DNA of 64,000 nt, from NCBI RefSeq assembly GCF_027625475.1, contig NZ_CP115174.1:1364001-1428000 (forward strand), given 5' to 3'. Below the pieces are notes generated by a model. The model did no database searches. It was not told where the DNA came from and was given only the letters and a program-made list of their open reading frames with translations. The stretch is from Sphingomonas abietis (GTDB lineage: Bacteria > Pseudomonadota > Alphaproteobacteria > Sphingomonadales > Sphingomonadaceae). This document shows, piece by piece, positions 34,481-43,969 of the stretch. Numbering within the stretch: position 1 is the first letter of the stretch; the number at the start of each line of letters is the position of its first letter. The position numbers and the translations under genes were made by a program.

Positions 34481-35902
34481 ATGAGCAACGCCGCCGATGT
34501 TCGTACCTCTGCCAAACCCACAGATACCGAAACGCCCCGCGGGCTGTTGAACCGCGTCGCCTTCGTCGCGACGCTCGGCGGCCTCCTGTTCGGCTATGAT
34601 ACCGGCGTCATCAACGGCGCTTTGCTCTATATCCAGCAGGATCTGGGGCTGACCCCGCTCACCGAGGGCGTGGTGACGAGCGCGCTGCTGCTCGGCGCGG
34701 CGGTGGGGGCGCTGCTGTCGGGGCCGCTTTCGATGCGTCTTGGTCGCCGTCGCACCATCCGGCTGCTGTCGTTCGTCTTCATGATCGGCACGATCGCGTG
34801 CTGCCTTTCGCCCACAGTGCCCGTGCTGATCGCTGCGCGCGCCTTTCTGGGGCTCGCGGTCGGCGGCGCTTCGGTGGCGGTGCCGACCTATCTTGCGGAG
34901 ATCGCGCCGCCGAACGGGCGCGGTCGGCTCGTCACCCGCAACGAACTGATGATCGTCTCGGGCCAGTTGCTTGCCTTCGCCTGCAACGCCGGGATCAGCA
35001 TCGTCTGGGGGCAGGAGCCCGGTATCTGGCGGTGGATGCTCGCCGTCGCCCTGATCCCGGCGATCGGCCTGTTCGTCGGCATGATGACGGTGCCCGAAAG
35101 CCCGCGCTGGCTGGCCGCCCACCATCACCCGGAACGGGCCGAGAAGGCCTTGCGCCGGCTGCGCTCGCGCCAGGCAGCCGACGCCGAGATGGCCGAGATT
35201 CTCAAGGCGGGCGACGCATCGGGCCAGCGCAAGCCGCGCTTCGATATCGCCATCCTGCGGGAGGGCTGGATCCGCCGCATCCTGCTGATCGGCATCGGCA
35301 TCGGCATCATCCAGCAGCTCACCGGCGTCAATTCGATCATGTATTACGGAACCCAGATCCTGACCCAATCGGGATTCGGACGTAATGGCGCGCTGCTCGC
35401 CAATATCGCCAATGGCGTGATCTCGGTGGCCGCGACCTTCCTGGGCATCTATCTGCTCCCAAAGGTAGCGCGGCGGACGATGTTGACGATCGGGCTGAGC
35501 GGCACGACCGGCACGCTGCTTGCGATCGGCATGATCTCGCGCATCCTCGGCCAGTCGACCGAACTGGCCTTCATCATCCTGCCGCTGATGGCGACGTTCC
35601 TGGCGTTCCAGCAGGCCTTCGTCTCGCCGGCGACCTGGGTGCTGCTGTCGGAGATATTCCCGCTCAAGGTCCGGGCGGTGGCGATCGGGCTGTCGGGTCT
35701 CGCCTTGTGGCTGGCGACATTCTCGGTCGGCTTCCTCTTCCCGCTGATGGTGGCGGGGCTCGGGCTCAGCCTCACCTATTTCCTGTTCGCCGCGGTCGGT
35801 ATCGGCAATCTGGTCTTCACCCGGCTGTTCGTTCCGGAAACCCGGGGCAAGACGCTGGAGGCGATCGAAGACATGCTGCGGCATCACCACAGCACCGCCT
35901 GA
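34481..35902 (+). CDS. Sugar porter family MFS transporter
   Basis: The 473-residue protein has the sugar/H+ symporter marks of XylE/GalP relatives: GGLLFGYDTGVINGALLY in helix 1, LGRRRTIR between helices 2 and 3, VPESPRWL before the central loop, QQLTGVNSIMYYG in helix 7, and PETRGKTLEAIE at the end. I start it at the ATG at 34481; a TTG one codon upstream is possible. It stands alone, so the sugar cannot be named. Confidence 0.93.
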   Translation: MSNAADVRTSAKPTDTETPRGLLNRVAFVATLGGLLFGYDTGVINGALLYIQQDLGLTPLTEGVVTSALLLGAAVGALLSGPLSMRLGRRRTIRLLSFVFMIGTIACCLSPTVPVLIAARAFLGLAVGGASVAVPTYLAEIAPPNGRGRLVTRNELMIVSGQLLAFACNAGISIVWGQEPGIWRWMLAVALIPAIGLFVGMMTVPESPRWLAAHHHPERAEKALRRLRSRQAADAEMAEILKAGDASGQRKPRFDIAILREGWIRRILLIGIGIGIIQQLTGVNSIMYYGTQILTQSGFGRNGALLANIANGVISVAATFLGIYLLPKVARRTMLTIGLSGTTGTLLAIGMISRILGQSTELAFIILPLMATFLAFQQAFVSPATWVLLSEIFPLKVRAVAIGLSGLALWLATFSVGFLFPLMVAGLGLSLTYFLFAAVGIGNLVFTRLFVPETRGKTLEAIEDMLRHHHSTA

Positions 35903-36058
35903 GGTCACGCCGCCGCCTATAGCGGGTTCGGCTCCGGCGCGGTTCGGCTGCGTCTGGTCCGGTGGTTTCGGGATCGCCGATGCGATCGGCTGACAGAAAA
36001 TCCGCTCTTCGGCGGCGATAGCATTTCCGTCTTCGATCGCTTGCCTCTAACTGGAGCC

Positions 36059-36733
36059 GTGTCCACCGCGCCGCTTCTCCGCCTCGTCGAACTGCGCAAG
36101 AGGGTGCCGGGGGGCCGGCTGCTCTTCGAGGGCCTTTCGATCGCGCTTCAGGCGGGCGAACTGATCGCGATCATGGGCGAGTCGGGGGTCGGCAAGTCGA
36201 CGCTTCTCAATCTCGTCGCCGGGCTCGACTCTCCGGACGCGGGCTCGGTAATTCTCGGTGGCGTCGATCTCGCTGCTCTCGGGGAGGATGCGCGCGCCGC
36301 GCTTCGCCGGGAACGCATCGGTTTCGTCTTCCAGGCCTTCCATATCCTGCCGCACCTGACGCTCGGCCAGAATGTCGGGCTTCCGCTCGCCCTGCTGCGC
36401 GCGGCCCCGGCCGAGATCGATGCGAGGGCCGCGGATCTCTTGGCGGCGGTGGGGCTGGGGGGGCGCGAAGCCGACTATCCCAACCAACTTTCCGGCGGCG
36501 AGCTGCAGCGGGTCGCGATCGCACGGGCGCTCGCTCATCGCCCTGCGCTCCTTCTTGCCGACGAGCCGACCGGCAATCTCGATCCCGAGACGGCGGCGAT
36601 GGTGCTGTCGCTGCTCATCGCTCAGCTTCGCCAGGCAGGGGCGGGCGGGCTGCTCGTCACCCACTCCGACGTCGCCGCCGCCAGCGCGGATCGCGTGGTC
36701 CGCCTCACCGCCGACGGTCTCGTGCCCGCGTGA
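36059..36733 (+). CDS. ABC transporter ATP-binding protein (LolD/MacB type)
   Basis: The product has about 224 residues. Walker A is GESGVGKSTLL, the signature is QLSGGELQRVAIARAL, and Walker B is ALLLADEPTGNLD. GTG at 36059 and TTG at 36041 are both possible starts. It energises the FtsX-type permease whose gene overlaps its stop (GTGA). With the AttH-like protein downstream the set resembles AttEFGH/LolCDE-type systems that move substrates out of the inner membrane. Confidence 0.92.
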   Translation: MSTAPLLRLVELRKRVPGGRLLFEGLSIALQAGELIAIMGESGVGKSTLLNLVAGLDSPDAGSVILGGVDLAALGEDARAALRRERIGFVFQAFHILPHLTLGQNVGLPLALLRAAPAEIDARAADLLAAVGLGGREADYPNQLSGGELQRVAIARALAHRPALLLADEPTGNLDPETAAMVLSLLIAQLRQAGAGGLLVTHSDVAAASADRVVRLTADGLVPA

Positions 36734-39243
36734 GTGCGATGCCAGACTGGTCTGGCTCGGTCGTGCCGCGGTGGATGATCGTCGGCGAATGGCGGGCGCA
36801 TCCGGTGCGGATCGTGACCGCCATCATCGCCATCGCGATCGGTGTCGCGCTCGGCTTCGCGGTCCATCTGGTCAACGCCTCCGCGCTGGATCGCTTCGCG
36901 CGCGGCGTCGCCATCGTGAATGGCGGCGCGGACCTTCGGATCGAAGCGGCGGGCGGGCAGGGCTTCGGCGACGATCTCTATGCCCGCGTGGCTCGGGTGC
37001 CCGGCGTTGCCGCCGTCAGCCCGGTCGTGCATCTGCATGCCCGGCTCGGCACCCTGGCGATCGACCTGCTGGGCACCGACGTGCTGCGCACCGCCATGGT
37101 CACCCCCATGCTGGTGCCGACAGCCGGACGCGGCGACGATCCGACCACGCTGTTCGATCCGGCTTCGCTGTTCCTGTCCCGTGCCGCTTTGGCCGGTCAT
37201 CGCGTGGGAGAAGAGGTGACGGTGGTGGTCGACGGCCGGGCGCGGAACTTCTGGATCGCGGGCAGCGTCCCCGGCGGCGGCGACCGCGCGCTGGGCATTA
37301 TCGACATCGCCGCGGCGCAGGACCGCTTCGACCGGCTCGGCAAGATCGATCGGCTCGATCTCAGGCTGAGCGAGGGCGCCGATGCCGCGAAGGCCCGCGC
37401 GGCGGTCGCGGCCATGCTTCCGGGTGACGCCCTGCTGGCCGGCTCGACCGACGACGACAGCCGTACCGATGCGCTGTCGCGCGCCTATCGCGTCAACCTG
37501 GACATGCTGGCGCTGGTGGCCCTGCTGACCGGGGCCTTCCTCGTCTATTCGGCACAGGTGCTGTCGATCACGCGGCGGCGACCGCAATTCGCGCTGCTCC
37601 GCGTGATGGGCGCATCGCAGCGCCTGATCCTGGGCCAGCTTATCGTCGAGGGACTCATCCTCGGCCTGATCGGCGCGGCGATCGGTATCCTTGCCGGTCT
37701 CGGTCTCGCCACGGCGGTGCTGCGCCTGGTCGGCGGTGATCTCGGCAGCGGGTATTTCGGTGGCGCGGGGCGGCCGCCTCTGCTGTTCGATCCCTGGGCA
37801 GCGCTGGGCTTCGCCGGCCTCGGGCTCGCCGCCGCTCTGGTGGGCAGCCTGATCCCCGCCCGCCAGGCCGCCGGGATCGCGCCGTCCGTATCGCTCAGGA
37901 ACCTCGGTGATGCGGTCGATCCCCGCCGGCGCCCGGCGATCGTCCCCGCGCTGTTGCTGGCGCTGGCCGGCCTCGGCTTCGCGCTGATGCCCGCCGTCCA
38001 CGGCATGTCGCTGTTCGGCTACGGCGCCATCGGGCTCCTGCTTGCGGCGGGCATCGGCGCCATGCCCTGGCTGGCGCGCATCCTGCTCGCCCCGCTTGCC
38101 CGACACCGCTTTGCATCCCCCGTGGCGGATCTCGCGATCGGCCGATTGTGGGGGGCGCCGTCTCAGGCGGCCGTGGCGCTATCCGGCATCGTCGCCAGCG
38201 TCGGGCTGATGATTGCGATGGCGGTGATGGTCGCCAGCTTCCGCGGTTCGGTCGATGACTGGCTCGGCCAGATCCTTTCGGCCGATCTGTATCTGAGTGC
38301 AGACGGCGGCACGCCGTTCGATCGGGTGGCGCAGGCGCGGATGGCGCGCGTGCCGGGCATCGATCGCATCGACTTCGGCGCCCAACACGGAATTTCGTTG
38401 GCGCCGGCGCGTCCGCCGGTGCTGCTCTTCACCCGCGACGGCGACACCATGCCGCCCGCGATCGGCGCGGAGGTCGCGGCGCCTCCGGGCGCCGTCGCTG
38501 TCCGGATTTCGGAGCCCGCCGCACGACTCTACCACCTCGCGCCCGGATCGACCGTGGCGTTGCCGCTCGGACCACATCCGGTGCGCGCGGTGGTCACGGC
38601 CATTTACCGCGACTATGCGCGGCAATCGGGCGCGATCACCATCGATGGCCGGACCTACGACCGGCTGACGGGCGATACGGCGCGCGGCGAGGCCGCGATC
38701 ACGCTGGCACCGCACGCCACTATGGCCGCGACCATAGCGGGCCTGCGCCATGCCCTGCCGCCGACCGTCTCCGATGTCGTGCAAATCGTGCCGACGCGGG
38801 CGCTGAAGGCCCGCGCGCTCGCCATTTTCGATCGCAGCTTCGCGATTACCTATGGATTGGAGCTGGTGGCGGTCGTCGTCGGACTGGCGGGGGTGGCGGC
38901 GACCACGTCGGCGCAGACGATCGCGAGGACGCGCGAGTTCGGCATGCTCCGCCATCTCGGCGTCACGCGCCGCCAGATCGTCGCGATGCTTGGCCTGGAG
39001 GGCGCGCTGCTGGGCTCCGTCGGCGGGATTGCGGGCATCGCGCTCGGCTGCGTCCTCGCCCAGATCCTCATCCACGTGATCAACCCGCAATCCTTCAACT
39101 GGACGATGGAGACCCGGCTGCCGATCGGTCTCCTCGTCGGTGTCGGCCTGGCGCTGGTCGCCGCGTCCGCCCTGACCGCGATGCTGGCGGGCCGCCGCGC
39201 GGTTTCGGAGGATGCGGTGCGCGCCGTGCGGGAGGATTGGTGA
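36730..39243 (+). CDS. ABC transporter permease, duplicated FtsX type
   Basis: The 837-residue protein holds two FtsX/MacB-like halves. An N-terminal helix (IVTAIIAIAIGVALGFAVHL) is followed by a periplasmic domain, then three helices (LLTGAFLVYSAQVLSITRRR, GLIGAAIGILAGLGLATAVL, LGLAAALVGSLIPARQAAG). A second set occupies residues ~410-837, ending with VAASALTAMLAGRRAVSEDA. One protein therefore supplies both membrane halves, as in YbbP/AttFG-like exporters. Its stop overlaps the AttH-like gene start as TGATG. Confidence 0.9.
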   Translation: MSAMPDWSGSVVPRWMIVGEWRAHPVRIVTAIIAIAIGVALGFAVHLVNASALDRFARGVAIVNGGADLRIEAAGGQGFGDDLYARVARVPGVAAVSPVVHLHARLGTLAIDLLGTDVLRTAMVTPMLVPTAGRGDDPTTLFDPASLFLSRAALAGHRVGEEVTVVVDGRARNFWIAGSVPGGGDRALGIIDIAAAQDRFDRLGKIDRLDLRLSEGADAAKARAAVAAMLPGDALLAGSTDDDSRTDALSRAYRVNLDMLALVALLTGAFLVYSAQVLSITRRRPQFALLRVMGASQRLILGQLIVEGLILGLIGAAIGILAGLGLATAVLRLVGGDLGSGYFGGAGRPPLLFDPWAALGFAGLGLAAALVGSLIPARQAAGIAPSVSLRNLGDAVDPRRRPAIVPALLLALAGLGFALMPAVHGMSLFGYGAIGLLLAAGIGAMPWLARILLAPLARHRFASPVADLAIGRLWGAPSQAAVALSGIVASVGLMIAMAVMVASFRGSVDDWLGQILSADLYLSADGGTPFDRVAQARMARVPGIDRIDFGAQHGISLAPARPPVLLFTRDGDTMPPAIGAEVAAPPGAVAVRISEPAARLYHLAPGSTVALPLGPHPVRAVVTAIYRDYARQSGAITIDGRTYDRLTGDTARGEAAITLAPHATMAATIAGLRHALPPTVSDVVQIVPTRALKARALAIFDRSFAITYGLELVAVVVGLAGVAATTSAQTIARTREFGMLRHLGVTRRQIVAMLGLEGALLGSVGGIAGIALGCVLAQILIHVINPQSFNWTMETRLPIGLLVGVGLALVAASALTAMLAGRRAVSEDAVRAVREDW

Positions 39244-40334
39244 TGCGCCGGATGCTTGCCAGTCTGGTGTCGATCCTGCTGCTCGCCGCCGCGCCGGCGG
39301 GGCCGCGCTTCGCCGCTGCGCCGGCCGGGCCGCGCTTTGCCGACGTGCGACCCGGCGTCGCGCTGGCCTTCCCGCGCGATCACGGCGCGCATCCGGGCTA
39401 CCGAACCGAGTGGTGGTATGTGACCGGCTGGCTCGATGGACCGGGCGGCAGCCATCGCGGCTTTCAGATCACCTTCTTTCGCACGGCGACGGGCCTCGGC
39501 GCCGATAGCCGCAGCGCATTTGCGCCGCGCCAGATATTGTTCGCCCATGCCGCGCTCTCCGATCCGGCGGTAGGCCACCTCCTCGTCGGCGCGCGCATCG
39601 CCCGCGAAGGCCTCGGGCTTGCCCATGCGTCGTCCGCCGACACCGATATCGCGATCGACGACTGGACCATGCGGCGTCTGCCCGATGGCCGCTTCGCCGC
39701 GCATGTCGCGGGCGACGGCTTTGCGCTCAATGTCACCTTCCGCCCCGATCAGCCGGTGCTGGCGGAAGGCGACCGTGGCTATAGCCGCAAGGGGCCGGAC
39801 CCACGATCGGCCAGCCGCTACTATAGCCTTCCGCATCTTGGCGTGACGGGCTCCGTGACGCGTGCCGGCAAGACCGAGCCCGTGACCGGCACCGCCTGGC
39901 TCGATCGCGAATGGTCATCGAGTTACCTGCCGGCCGATGGCATCGGTTGGGACTGGACCGGCCTCAACATGGACGATGGCGCCGCGCTGATGGCCTTCCG
40001 TATCCGCCGCGCCGATGGGACGTCGCTCTGGGCCGGTGGCACCTGGCGCGGGGCCGACGGCCGCGTGACGACGCTAGGCCCCGGAGACATCCTGTTCGTC
40101 GTCCGCCATCGGTGGCGCTCGATCAGGACGGGCGGGGTCTATCCGGTCGATCCGGTGCTCCGCATCCGCCTGCCCGGCGGCGTTCGCAGCTTCCCGCTCC
40201 AACCGCTGTTTCCCGACCAGGAACTCGACGGGCGCACGGCAGGAAGCCCGGTCTATTGGGAGGGCGCGGTGACCACCCCCGGCGGAAGAGGCTATCTCGA
40301 ACTCACCGGATATGCCGGGCACCTCCACCTCTGA
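39243..40334 (+). CDS. AttH/lipocalin-like exported protein (CrtC superfamily)
   Basis: The 363-residue protein begins with a signal peptide and contains the AttH/hydroxyneurosporene-synthase-like fold: HPGYRTEWWYVTGWLD, SRYYSLPHLGVTGSV, GTAWLDREWSS and WDWTGLNMDDGAALMAFRIR. Old annotation calls these carotenoid 1,2-hydratases, but linkage to an FtsX-type exporter points to a periplasmic lipid-handling role instead. GGAGG precedes the ATG. After the signal peptide an eight-residue block APAGPRFA occurs twice, a small tandem duplication. Confidence 0.88.
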   Translation: MRRMLASLVSILLLAAAPAGPRFAAAPAGPRFADVRPGVALAFPRDHGAHPGYRTEWWYVTGWLDGPGGSHRGFQITFFRTATGLGADSRSAFAPRQILFAHAALSDPAVGHLLVGARIAREGLGLAHASSADTDIAIDDWTMRRLPDGRFAAHVAGDGFALNVTFRPDQPVLAEGDRGYSRKGPDPRSASRYYSLPHLGVTGSVTRAGKTEPVTGTAWLDREWSSSYLPADGIGWDWTGLNMDDGAALMAFRIRRADGTSLWAGGTWRGADGRVTTLGPGDILFVVRHRWRSIRTGGVYPVDPVLRIRLPGGVRSFPLQPLFPDQELDGRTAGSPVYWEGAVTTPGGRGYLELTGYAGHLHL

Positions 40335-40385
40335 CCCCCCGATGCCGTCCCCCAGGCATGTGCGACGGATGATCCCTTGGCGCCA

Positions 40386-41300
40386 TCACCAGGCGGTGGC
40401 CGCCGGATCAAAGGCGACGGTCTTCAACATGTCGATGAATGCGCGCAGCCCAGCCGGAACATGCCGGTTGCCTGGATAATAGAGGCACAGGCCGGCGATC
40501 GCGGGCGACCAGTCCTCCAGCACGATCGCCAAGATGTTGCTATCCAACGCGGCACGGGCGACATGTTCGGGGACGAACGCGATGCCGAGCCCGTCGATCG
40601 CCGCCTCCACCATCAGGCCGCTGTGATCGAGCGTCAGCACCCCCGGCACGTCGATCGCGATCTCCTGGCCATGTCTGGCGAACTCCCAGCGATAGGGCTT
40701 GCCGCTCGGCAATCGCTGCCGGATGCAGCGATGTTGACGCAGGTCGTCGGGATGGCGGGGCGTCGAGCTTGCCGCGAGATAAGCAGGCGACGACACCGCG
40801 ACAAAGCGCACGTCGCCGCCCAGGCGCACCGCAATCATGTCGTGCGGCACCGACTCCGCCAGCCGTATGCCCGCATCGAAGCCTTGCTCGACGATATCGA
40901 TCAAGCGCCCTTCGCTGACCAGATCGAGCGCCATTTGCGGATAGCGCGCGAGAAACGCCGGAACGACCGTTCGCAGCAGCAAACGCGTAGCGGCCTCGTT
41001 GCCGTTGATGCGGAGCGTGCCGCTCGGCTGACCCCGGTCGTCGGACACGGCGTCGAGCGCCTCGTCGAGGTCGCGAAGAACCGGCATCAGCCGCTTCAAC
41101 AGACGTTCGCCCGCTTCGGTCGGTGCGACGCTGCGCGTGGTGCGATGAAGCAGCCTTACGTCGAGGGTCCGCTCGAGCGCCCGCATCAGGTGACTGAGCG
41201 ACGATCGCGACACGCCCAGCGCATCGGCAGCGCGCCGGAAGCTGCGATGCTCGGCGATACTGGCGAACGCGGTGAGATCGGCCAGGCTTGGCTTGGGCAT
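40386..41300 (-). CDS. LysR family transcriptional regulator
   Basis: The 304-residue protein has a typical N-terminal helix-turn-helix (LTAFASIAEHRSFRRAADAL, SRSSLSHLMRALERTL) and a LysR effector domain (residues ~90-295; TLRINGNEAATRLLLRTVVP and GIAFVPEHVARAAL). It is divergent from the short-chain dehydrogenase gene at 41398 across 97 bp, so that gene is the probable target. Confidence 0.92.
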   Translation of the reverse strand: MPKPSLADLTAFASIAEHRSFRRAADALGVSRSSLSHLMRALERTLDVRLLHRTTRSVAPTEAGERLLKRLMPVLRDLDEALDAVSDDRGQPSGTLRINGNEAATRLLLRTVVPAFLARYPQMALDLVSEGRLIDIVEQGFDAGIRLAESVPHDMIAVRLGGDVRFVAVSSPAYLAASSTPRHPDDLRQHRCIRQRLPSGKPYRWEFARHGQEIAIDVPGVLTLDHSGLMVEAAIDGLGIAFVPEHVARAALDSNILAIVLEDWSPAIAGLCLYYPGNRHVPAGLRAFIDMLKTVAFDPAATAW

Positions 41301-41397
41301 TGGTGTGGATCTTTCACTAGGGCATGCCGATTAGCCTCACTACTCCGATCAATCGCGTCGGCCTATCTCCGTCTGCGGTTGCTCAGGAGTGATGCAG

Positions 41398-42225
41398 ATG
41401 CAGAAGACATGGTTCATTACAGGTGCCTCGGCCGGCCTCGGCCGCGTGATGACGGAGAAGTTGCTGGCGCGGGGCGACCGGGTGATCGGCACGTTGCGCC
41501 GCGTCGGGGCGCTCGACGATCTCGTGGGCCGCTACGGCAATCGCCTGCAGACGATGACGCTCGACGTGACCGACACGGCAGCGGTGCGCACCGCGATCGG
41601 CGACGCTTTCAAGACGATGGGACGGATCGACATTATCGTCAGCAACGCCGGCTATGGCTTGTTCGGGGCAGCAGAGGAGGTCAGCGACGCCCAGATCGAC
41701 CGACAGATCGCCACCAATCTCACCGGCTCGATCCAGGTGATCCGCGCAAGCCTGCCGTACCTCAGGGATCAGGGCGGCGGCCGCATCATGCAAGTCTCTT
41801 CGGAAGGCGGCCAGATCGCCTATCCCAATTTCAGCCTCTATCATGCGACCAAATGGGGTATCGAGGGGTTCGTCGAAGCGGTCGCCCAGGAAGTGGCACC
41901 GTTCGGCATCGACTTCATCCTGGTCGAGCCGGGCCCGACTGCCACGGGCTTTGCCGCAGCCAAAGACGATGCCGTACCGATGCAGGTCTATGACGACACG
42001 CCGGCAGGTGTAGTCCGGCGCGGCGTGGCCGATGGCAGCTTCGCGATCAAGGGCGATGCCGCGAAATGCGCCGATGCGATGATAGCCGCCGCCGATGCTG
42101 AGCGACCGGCGCTCCGGCTGGCCTTGGGCAGCACCGCTTATCGGTCGATCACGGCGGCGCTTGCGGATCGCCTCGAAAAGATCGAGCAGCAGCGCGAGGT
42201 GGCGCTGTCCGCCGATCGAAGCTGA
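41398..42225 (+). CDS. Short-chain dehydrogenase/reductase
   Basis: The product has 275 residues. The cofactor motif TGASAGLGRVMTEKLLARG opens the protein, NAGYG lies near residue 85, and the catalytic Ser-Tyr-Lys is in QVSSEGGQIAYPNFSLYHATKW with Y and K spaced four apart. Two upstream starts (41389, 41392) exist, but AGGAG is eight bases from the ATG at 41398. A LysR regulator diverges from it. The substrate is unknown. Confidence 0.92.
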   Translation: MQKTWFITGASAGLGRVMTEKLLARGDRVIGTLRRVGALDDLVGRYGNRLQTMTLDVTDTAAVRTAIGDAFKTMGRIDIIVSNAGYGLFGAAEEVSDAQIDRQIATNLTGSIQVIRASLPYLRDQGGGRIMQVSSEGGQIAYPNFSLYHATKWGIEGFVEAVAQEVAPFGIDFILVEPGPTATGFAAAKDDAVPMQVYDDTPAGVVRRGVADGSFAIKGDAAKCADAMIAAADAERPALRLALGSTAYRSITAALADRLEKIEQQREVALSADRS

Positions 42226-42652
42226 GCGCCTGCTTTCGGACATCCGGACCCGGAAATGCCGGAAGTGAACGGACAGCGGTCGCGGTGAAGAAGATTTGGG
42301 CGGGGAGCCGGATCCCTGGAATATCCGTGTTCTCCGCCAAGGTCAGGGCGCCCTCGATAACGGCGCCCGAAGGCCGGGGCCGCGTCTAGGTCTTGCCGTG
42401 GCCAAGCCAAATCTGGATCGTCCGCGGGTCTCCGGTCACCTTATAGCTGATCGCAATTGTTCGGATGCGATCGACCATGCTTCTGGTATCGCGGGGCAGG
42501 CGTTTCTCTGTTAGGATACAAGCGGATATCGTGCTTCCAGCGATAATGAGCGATTGTAGAAGTCGCGTGACCGCGCGTATTTCGCATGCTGTTCTTGTAA
42601 AGCGCATCACCAGCTTGCCTTCGTCGCCACATCGGGGTGCAGGGAGGGAATC
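42226..42652. other. Gap before M64 peptidase, possible recombinase scrap
   Basis: The 427 bp hold no intact gene. On the minus strand at about 42386-42445 a short frame reads GDPRTIQIWLGHGKT and stops. This resembles the RTIQ-x-WLGH box of tyrosine recombinases but lacks any surrounding match. The remainder is moderately AT-rich near 42500-42600, probably promoter DNA. Confidence 0.35.
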
Positions 42653-43843
42653 ATGAGTGGTCTCGTGACTGCGGTTCGCGTCGCTATCGCCTATGACGGC
42701 GGCGCTGCTACCATCGCCTCTGCGACCCTGATCGAGGCGGCAGATCCACAGATCGGCCTGCCAGTGCTGGCGGGGACCGACGGCGTGACGCTGCGGTTGC
42801 GCGACCCGGACGGAATGGTCGTGTTCAGCCGGACGTTGCCCGATCCTGGCACCGCGCTCGAAATTGCCGGCGACGGCGGCGCGCTCCAGCGTCTCTCCGG
42901 CGGGCGGCAGCGCTTCGTCGTGGTGGAGCTTCCCTGGCCGGGCCCTGGATCCACGATCGAGGTTCGCCTGACGAGGCCGGGAATCGAACGTGAACGTCCA
43001 TCTGCACTGATGCGGCTGGCGCCGGTGCGCCCCATGGGACTGGAAGGGGCGGCGCCGCCGCTCGTCGTGCATCCGATCTGGGGGGCGGACAATCCCCAGG
43101 CGCTGACCTTGCTGTTCCTGCCCGACGGCTTCGTGGTCGACGAGATGCCCGCCTTCCACGCGGTAGTCGAACAATGTGTGCGCCTGTTCGGCGTGACCGA
43201 GCCGTTCGCGGGCCAGACTGCCGCCCTTCGCGTCGCGCATGTCGATATCGTGTCGAACGAAAGCGGCATTTCGGGCACGCAAGGCCGCGACACCGCTTTT
43301 GGCGCGCACTTCCAGCCCGATATCGACCGGGTCATCCTGGTCGATCAGGCGCGCGCACTGAAGGCGCTGAACAGCTACGTGCCGCATGGCAGCGGCGTGG
43401 CGATGGTCGTCGCCAACACGCCCCGATATGGCGGATCGGGAGGCGGGGCGATGGTCTTTTCATGCGATGTCCGATCGAGCGAGATCGCCCTTCACGAGCT
43501 GGGCCACAGCGCCTTCGGTCTCGCAGACGAATATGCCGATGCCGGGCAGAGTGCCACCGACGATCCGGTCGAGCCCAATGTCTGCGGATTTGGCGACCGG
43601 GCGCGTTTGAAATGGGCCGATCTGGTGCCGGCGACAACGCCTCTGCCCTCATTGAACGCGGACGATCCCGTTCCTTCGCCGCCGCCACGTGGGATCGGCG
43701 CCTATGAAGGGGCGAAATATCACAGCCGGGGCCGTTTCCGGCCGGCGTTTGACTGCAAGATGCGGACGCTCGGCCAGCCCTTCTGCGCGGTCTGCGCGCG
43801 GACGATCATCGGCATATTGTCCCGCCATCTCTCGAGCGCCTGA
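42653..43843 (+). CDS. M64-family zinc metallopeptidase
   Basis: The 396-residue protein contains HELGHSAFGLADEY (near residue 280), the HExxH-type zinc motif with the extra acidic residues seen in the IgA-peptidase M64 family. An N-terminal beta-rich domain (residues ~1-115) precedes the catalytic one, which begins LTLLFLPDGFV. No signal peptide is evident, so it may be cytoplasmic or exported by an unusual route. AGGGAGGG precedes the ATG. The downstream gene is frame-broken, so an original partner may have been lost. Confidence 0.82.
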   Translation: MSGLVTAVRVAIAYDGGAATIASATLIEAADPQIGLPVLAGTDGVTLRLRDPDGMVVFSRTLPDPGTALEIAGDGGALQRLSGGRQRFVVVELPWPGPGSTIEVRLTRPGIERERPSALMRLAPVRPMGLEGAAPPLVVHPIWGADNPQALTLLFLPDGFVVDEMPAFHAVVEQCVRLFGVTEPFAGQTAALRVAHVDIVSNESGISGTQGRDTAFGAHFQPDIDRVILVDQARALKALNSYVPHGSGVAMVVANTPRYGGSGGGAMVFSCDVRSSEIALHELGHSAFGLADEYADAGQSATDDPVEPNVCGFGDRARLKWADLVPATTPLPSLNADDPVPSPPPRGIGAYEGAKYHSRGRFRPAFDCKMRTLGQPFCAVCARTIIGILSRHLSSA

Positions 43844-43969
43844 TCGGCGAGATCAACTGCGTCGGTTTCGGATATTGTTGAGATAACTCGGGCCAGGCGC
43901 CGGGATGATCTGCCGGAATAGTGGCTTGGCTCCATCCAGTATTCGCCCATTCGAACGGGAGCTCGATCC

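Noticed and set aside
34403..35908. A 501-codon minus frame opposite the sugar porter
   Set aside because: It is rich in Asp, Arg, His and Gln without any fold-like pattern; the plus strand has complete sugar-porter motifs.
36622..38106. A 494-codon minus frame opposite the ABC permease
   Set aside because: It is an antisense shadow with low-complexity composition; the plus strand has coupled starts and membrane helices.
39243..40334. Carotenoid 1,2-hydratase (CrtC) as the product name
   Set aside because: Only the superfamily fold is shared. The signal peptide and ABC-exporter linkage argue against a pigment enzyme, and no carotenoid genes are nearby.
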